From assembly GCA_018398765.1 (NCBI GenBank), contig JAHBMJ010002454.1, positions 70,648 to 89,664 of the forward strand: a stretch of DNA of 19,017 nucleotides, in the 5' to 3' direction. The notes under the pieces are model-generated. The model ran no database searches, was not told where the DNA came from, and was given only the letters and a program-made list of their open reading frames with translations. A program made the translations under genes and the position numbers. Numbering within the stretch: position 1 is the stretch's first letter; the number at the start of each line of letters is the position of its first letter. Source of the stretch: Chromera velia. Taxonomy: Eukaryota; Sar; Chromeraceae. Positions 17,808 through 19,017 of the stretch are shown piece by piece.

Positions 17808-18308
17808 TCAGCTTTGATGGCTAACTAAAGATTCTTTGTTTTGATTACTATTGCTGCTTGTTTTTTCTGAATCCTCGGTTTCTGCCTCACGAACGTTCCA
17901 ATGTTCTTGAGGACCCCATTCTGCCCGGTGCCTTCTTCTAAGCTCCGGGGGAAGAAAGGATAACGAACGCCCCTCAAAGGGACGGATGTCGAGGTCGTCA
18001 TACCACTGAACGAACTCCAGAGACATCGGAACCTGGATGCCTCGACCCACAGCCTCTGGTGCCCTTTTCCCTTCGCCCCACTCCCTCTCCCTCTCTAGAG
18101 GCTTGCCCTCCTTCCCAAGACTCCCTGCGACAAAACGGACCTTCCCCAACGTGTTCTCGTCCAAAATCTGCACAGAGCAGAGAAGTTTCCAAAGCACAGA
18201 GAACACCCGCGGGGCTCGGACAAAGAAGATGATTGAGTTCGTCTCTGGGTAGTGTCTCTGGACGAACTTCACCCAGGGTCGAAACAGCTTGAAGAAAGAC
18301 TTCGACAC
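17808..18308 (-). CDS. CRAL-TRIO (Sec14-like) domain protein, last exon (partial gene)
   Basis: The exon starts in phase 0 after a GTGCGTGCGTGCAG acceptor and ends in TGA, giving 166 residues. Residues 12-61 (FVQRHYPETNSIIFFVRAP, then RVFSVLWKLL and ILDENTLGKVRFVAG) match the conserved core of CRAL-TRIO domains, the HYPE...NAP.FS.....P.L...T..KI pattern of Sec14-type lipid-transfer proteins, which bind phosphatidylinositol or other lipids at membranes. The last strand and the LP..GG region are not clear; after residue 62 the sequence becomes charged and then acidic and Asn/Ser-rich (EDSEKTSSNSNQNKE). The N-terminal CRAL-TRIO-N part and the start must lie to the right, beyond the window. The frame is open upstream to 18578, but that part is hydrophobic Cys/Phe/Leu sequence typical of intron translation. 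Confidence 0.75.
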   Translation of the reverse strand: MSKSFFKLFRPWVKFVQRHYPETNSIIFFVRAPRVFSVLWKLLCSVQILDENTLGKVRFVAGSLGKEGKPLEREREWGEGKRAPEAVGRGIQVPMSLEFVQWYDDLDIRPFEGRSLSFLPPELRRRHRAEWGPQEHWNVREAETEDSEKTSSNSNQNKESLVSHQS

Positions 18309-18610
18309 CTGCACGCACGCACGCACGCACGAAAACTCACAGAGTTGGTAGAGGAAATGAACCAGAAGAGGGGGGAGGAAAAGAGTGAAGAGACATTCAG
18401 AAAGACACTGATAAAATGAGGCACAGCGAATAAAGTACAAAAGAGGAATGGATGCATAGATGCAGGCCTTGACAAGAAAAAAAAGAGCATGACAGTAAGC
18501 ATAGATCGAGACAGAAACCAGGAACGGCTCTCTGTCAGCAAGGTGGAAGAACAAAAGTAGGCAACAACATTCACGCACAGAAAGAATGAAGAAACTCTAG
18601 TGTGTGGAAC
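18309..18610 (-). other. Intron sequence upstream of the CRAL-TRIO last exon
   Basis: On the minus strand this is pyrimidine-rich with a (TGCG)n run next to the acceptor. It has no exon-like sequence of its own, and joins the 60-bp minisatellite on its 5' side. Confidence 0.55.
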
Positions 18611-19017
18611 CGCAACAAGGTGAGTGGGGGTGGGCACTTTCGTCTGCCTGTGTGGATTCATTTTCATACACGCAACAAGGTGAGTGGGGGTGCGCACTTT
18701 CGTCTGCCTGTGTGGATTCATTTTCATACACGCAACAAGGTGAGTGGGGGTGCGCACTTTCGTCTGCCTGTATGGATTCATTTTCATACACGCAACAAGG
18801 TGAGTGGGGGTGCGCACTTTCGTCTGCCTGTATGGATTCATTTTCATACACGCAACAAGGTGAGTGGGGGTGCGCACTTTCGTCTGCCTGTATGGATTCA
18901 TTTTCATACACGCAACAAGGTGAGTGGGGGTGCGCACTTTCGTCTGCCTGTGTGGATTCATTTTCATACACGCAACAAGGTGAGTGGGGGTGGGCACTTT
19001 CGTCTGCCTGTATGGAT
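18611..19017 (+). repeat. 60-bp minisatellite, 6.8 nearly identical copies
   Basis: Units start at 18611 and every 60 bp up to 18971, and the array continues past the edge. Each begins CGCAACAAGGTGAGTGGGGG and ends GGATTCATTTTCATACA. Only two positions vary (TGGGCAC or TGCGCAC, TGTGTGG or TGTATGG). As 60 is divisible by three, stop-free units give long repeat-peptide frames (YENESTQADESAHPHSPCC on the minus strand); they are not evidence for a gene. The array lies upstream of the CRAL-TRIO last exon, probably in an intron. Confidence 0.95.

Noticed and set aside
18269-18997. Minus-strand repeat ORFs of 242 and 124 codons in the 60-bp array
   Set aside because: Same reason: stop-free 60-bp units. 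The adjoining hydrophobic part is intron-like.

Overview
The window is nuclear DNA from a eukaryote, most likely a protist alga with a repeat-rich, intron-rich genome. The genes are broken by GT-AG introns of about 0.35-0.9 kb, long intergenic stretches carry microsatellites, minisatellites and foldback elements, and there are no operons. An alveolate such as a chromerid would fit: the subunit G-like protein resembles my recollection of apicomplexan forms, and the MiaB-like protein starts with a possible plastid-type leader. No single marker proves the lineage.

Left part (1-4426): two divergent genes share a promoter region of about 580 bp. On the minus strand is the 5' part of a gene that joins a parvulin-type prolyl isomerase domain to the N-terminus of a MiaB-type tRNA methylthiotransferase; it runs off the left edge through an intron. 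On the plus strand is a four-exon gene for a V-type H+-ATPase subunit G-like protein with a long basic C-terminal extension. Its third intron starts with an ~80-bp tandem repeat that copies the exon end and the splice donor.

Middle (4427-10480): two 260-bp direct repeats, possibly tRNA-derived SINEs, flank three overlapping minus-strand reading frames of unknown function that step by -1. Then comes a two-exon gene for a predicted secreted endonuclease/exonuclease/phosphatase-family enzyme with a cysteine-rich insert. Its intron is mostly a homopyrimidine tract.

Right part (10481-17800): mainly repeats. There are two foldback elements, a 15-copy 57-bp satellite whose copies differ almost only by transitions, a 398-bp TA-flanked inverted-repeat element, two possible non-LTR retroelement tails, and a small cluster of coding-like ORFs of which the largest has two in-frame TAG codons. 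The right end (17808-19017) holds the last exon of a minus-strand CRAL-TRIO (Sec14-like) gene and, upstream of it, a nearly perfect 60-bp minisatellite.

The recognised genes do not form a pathway; they look like unrelated housekeeping and secretory genes set in repeats. The most notable points are the parvulin-MiaB fusion, a 15-bp core shared by the two intronic minisatellites, the donor-duplicating array, and the transition-only divergence of repeats, which points to cytosine methylation.
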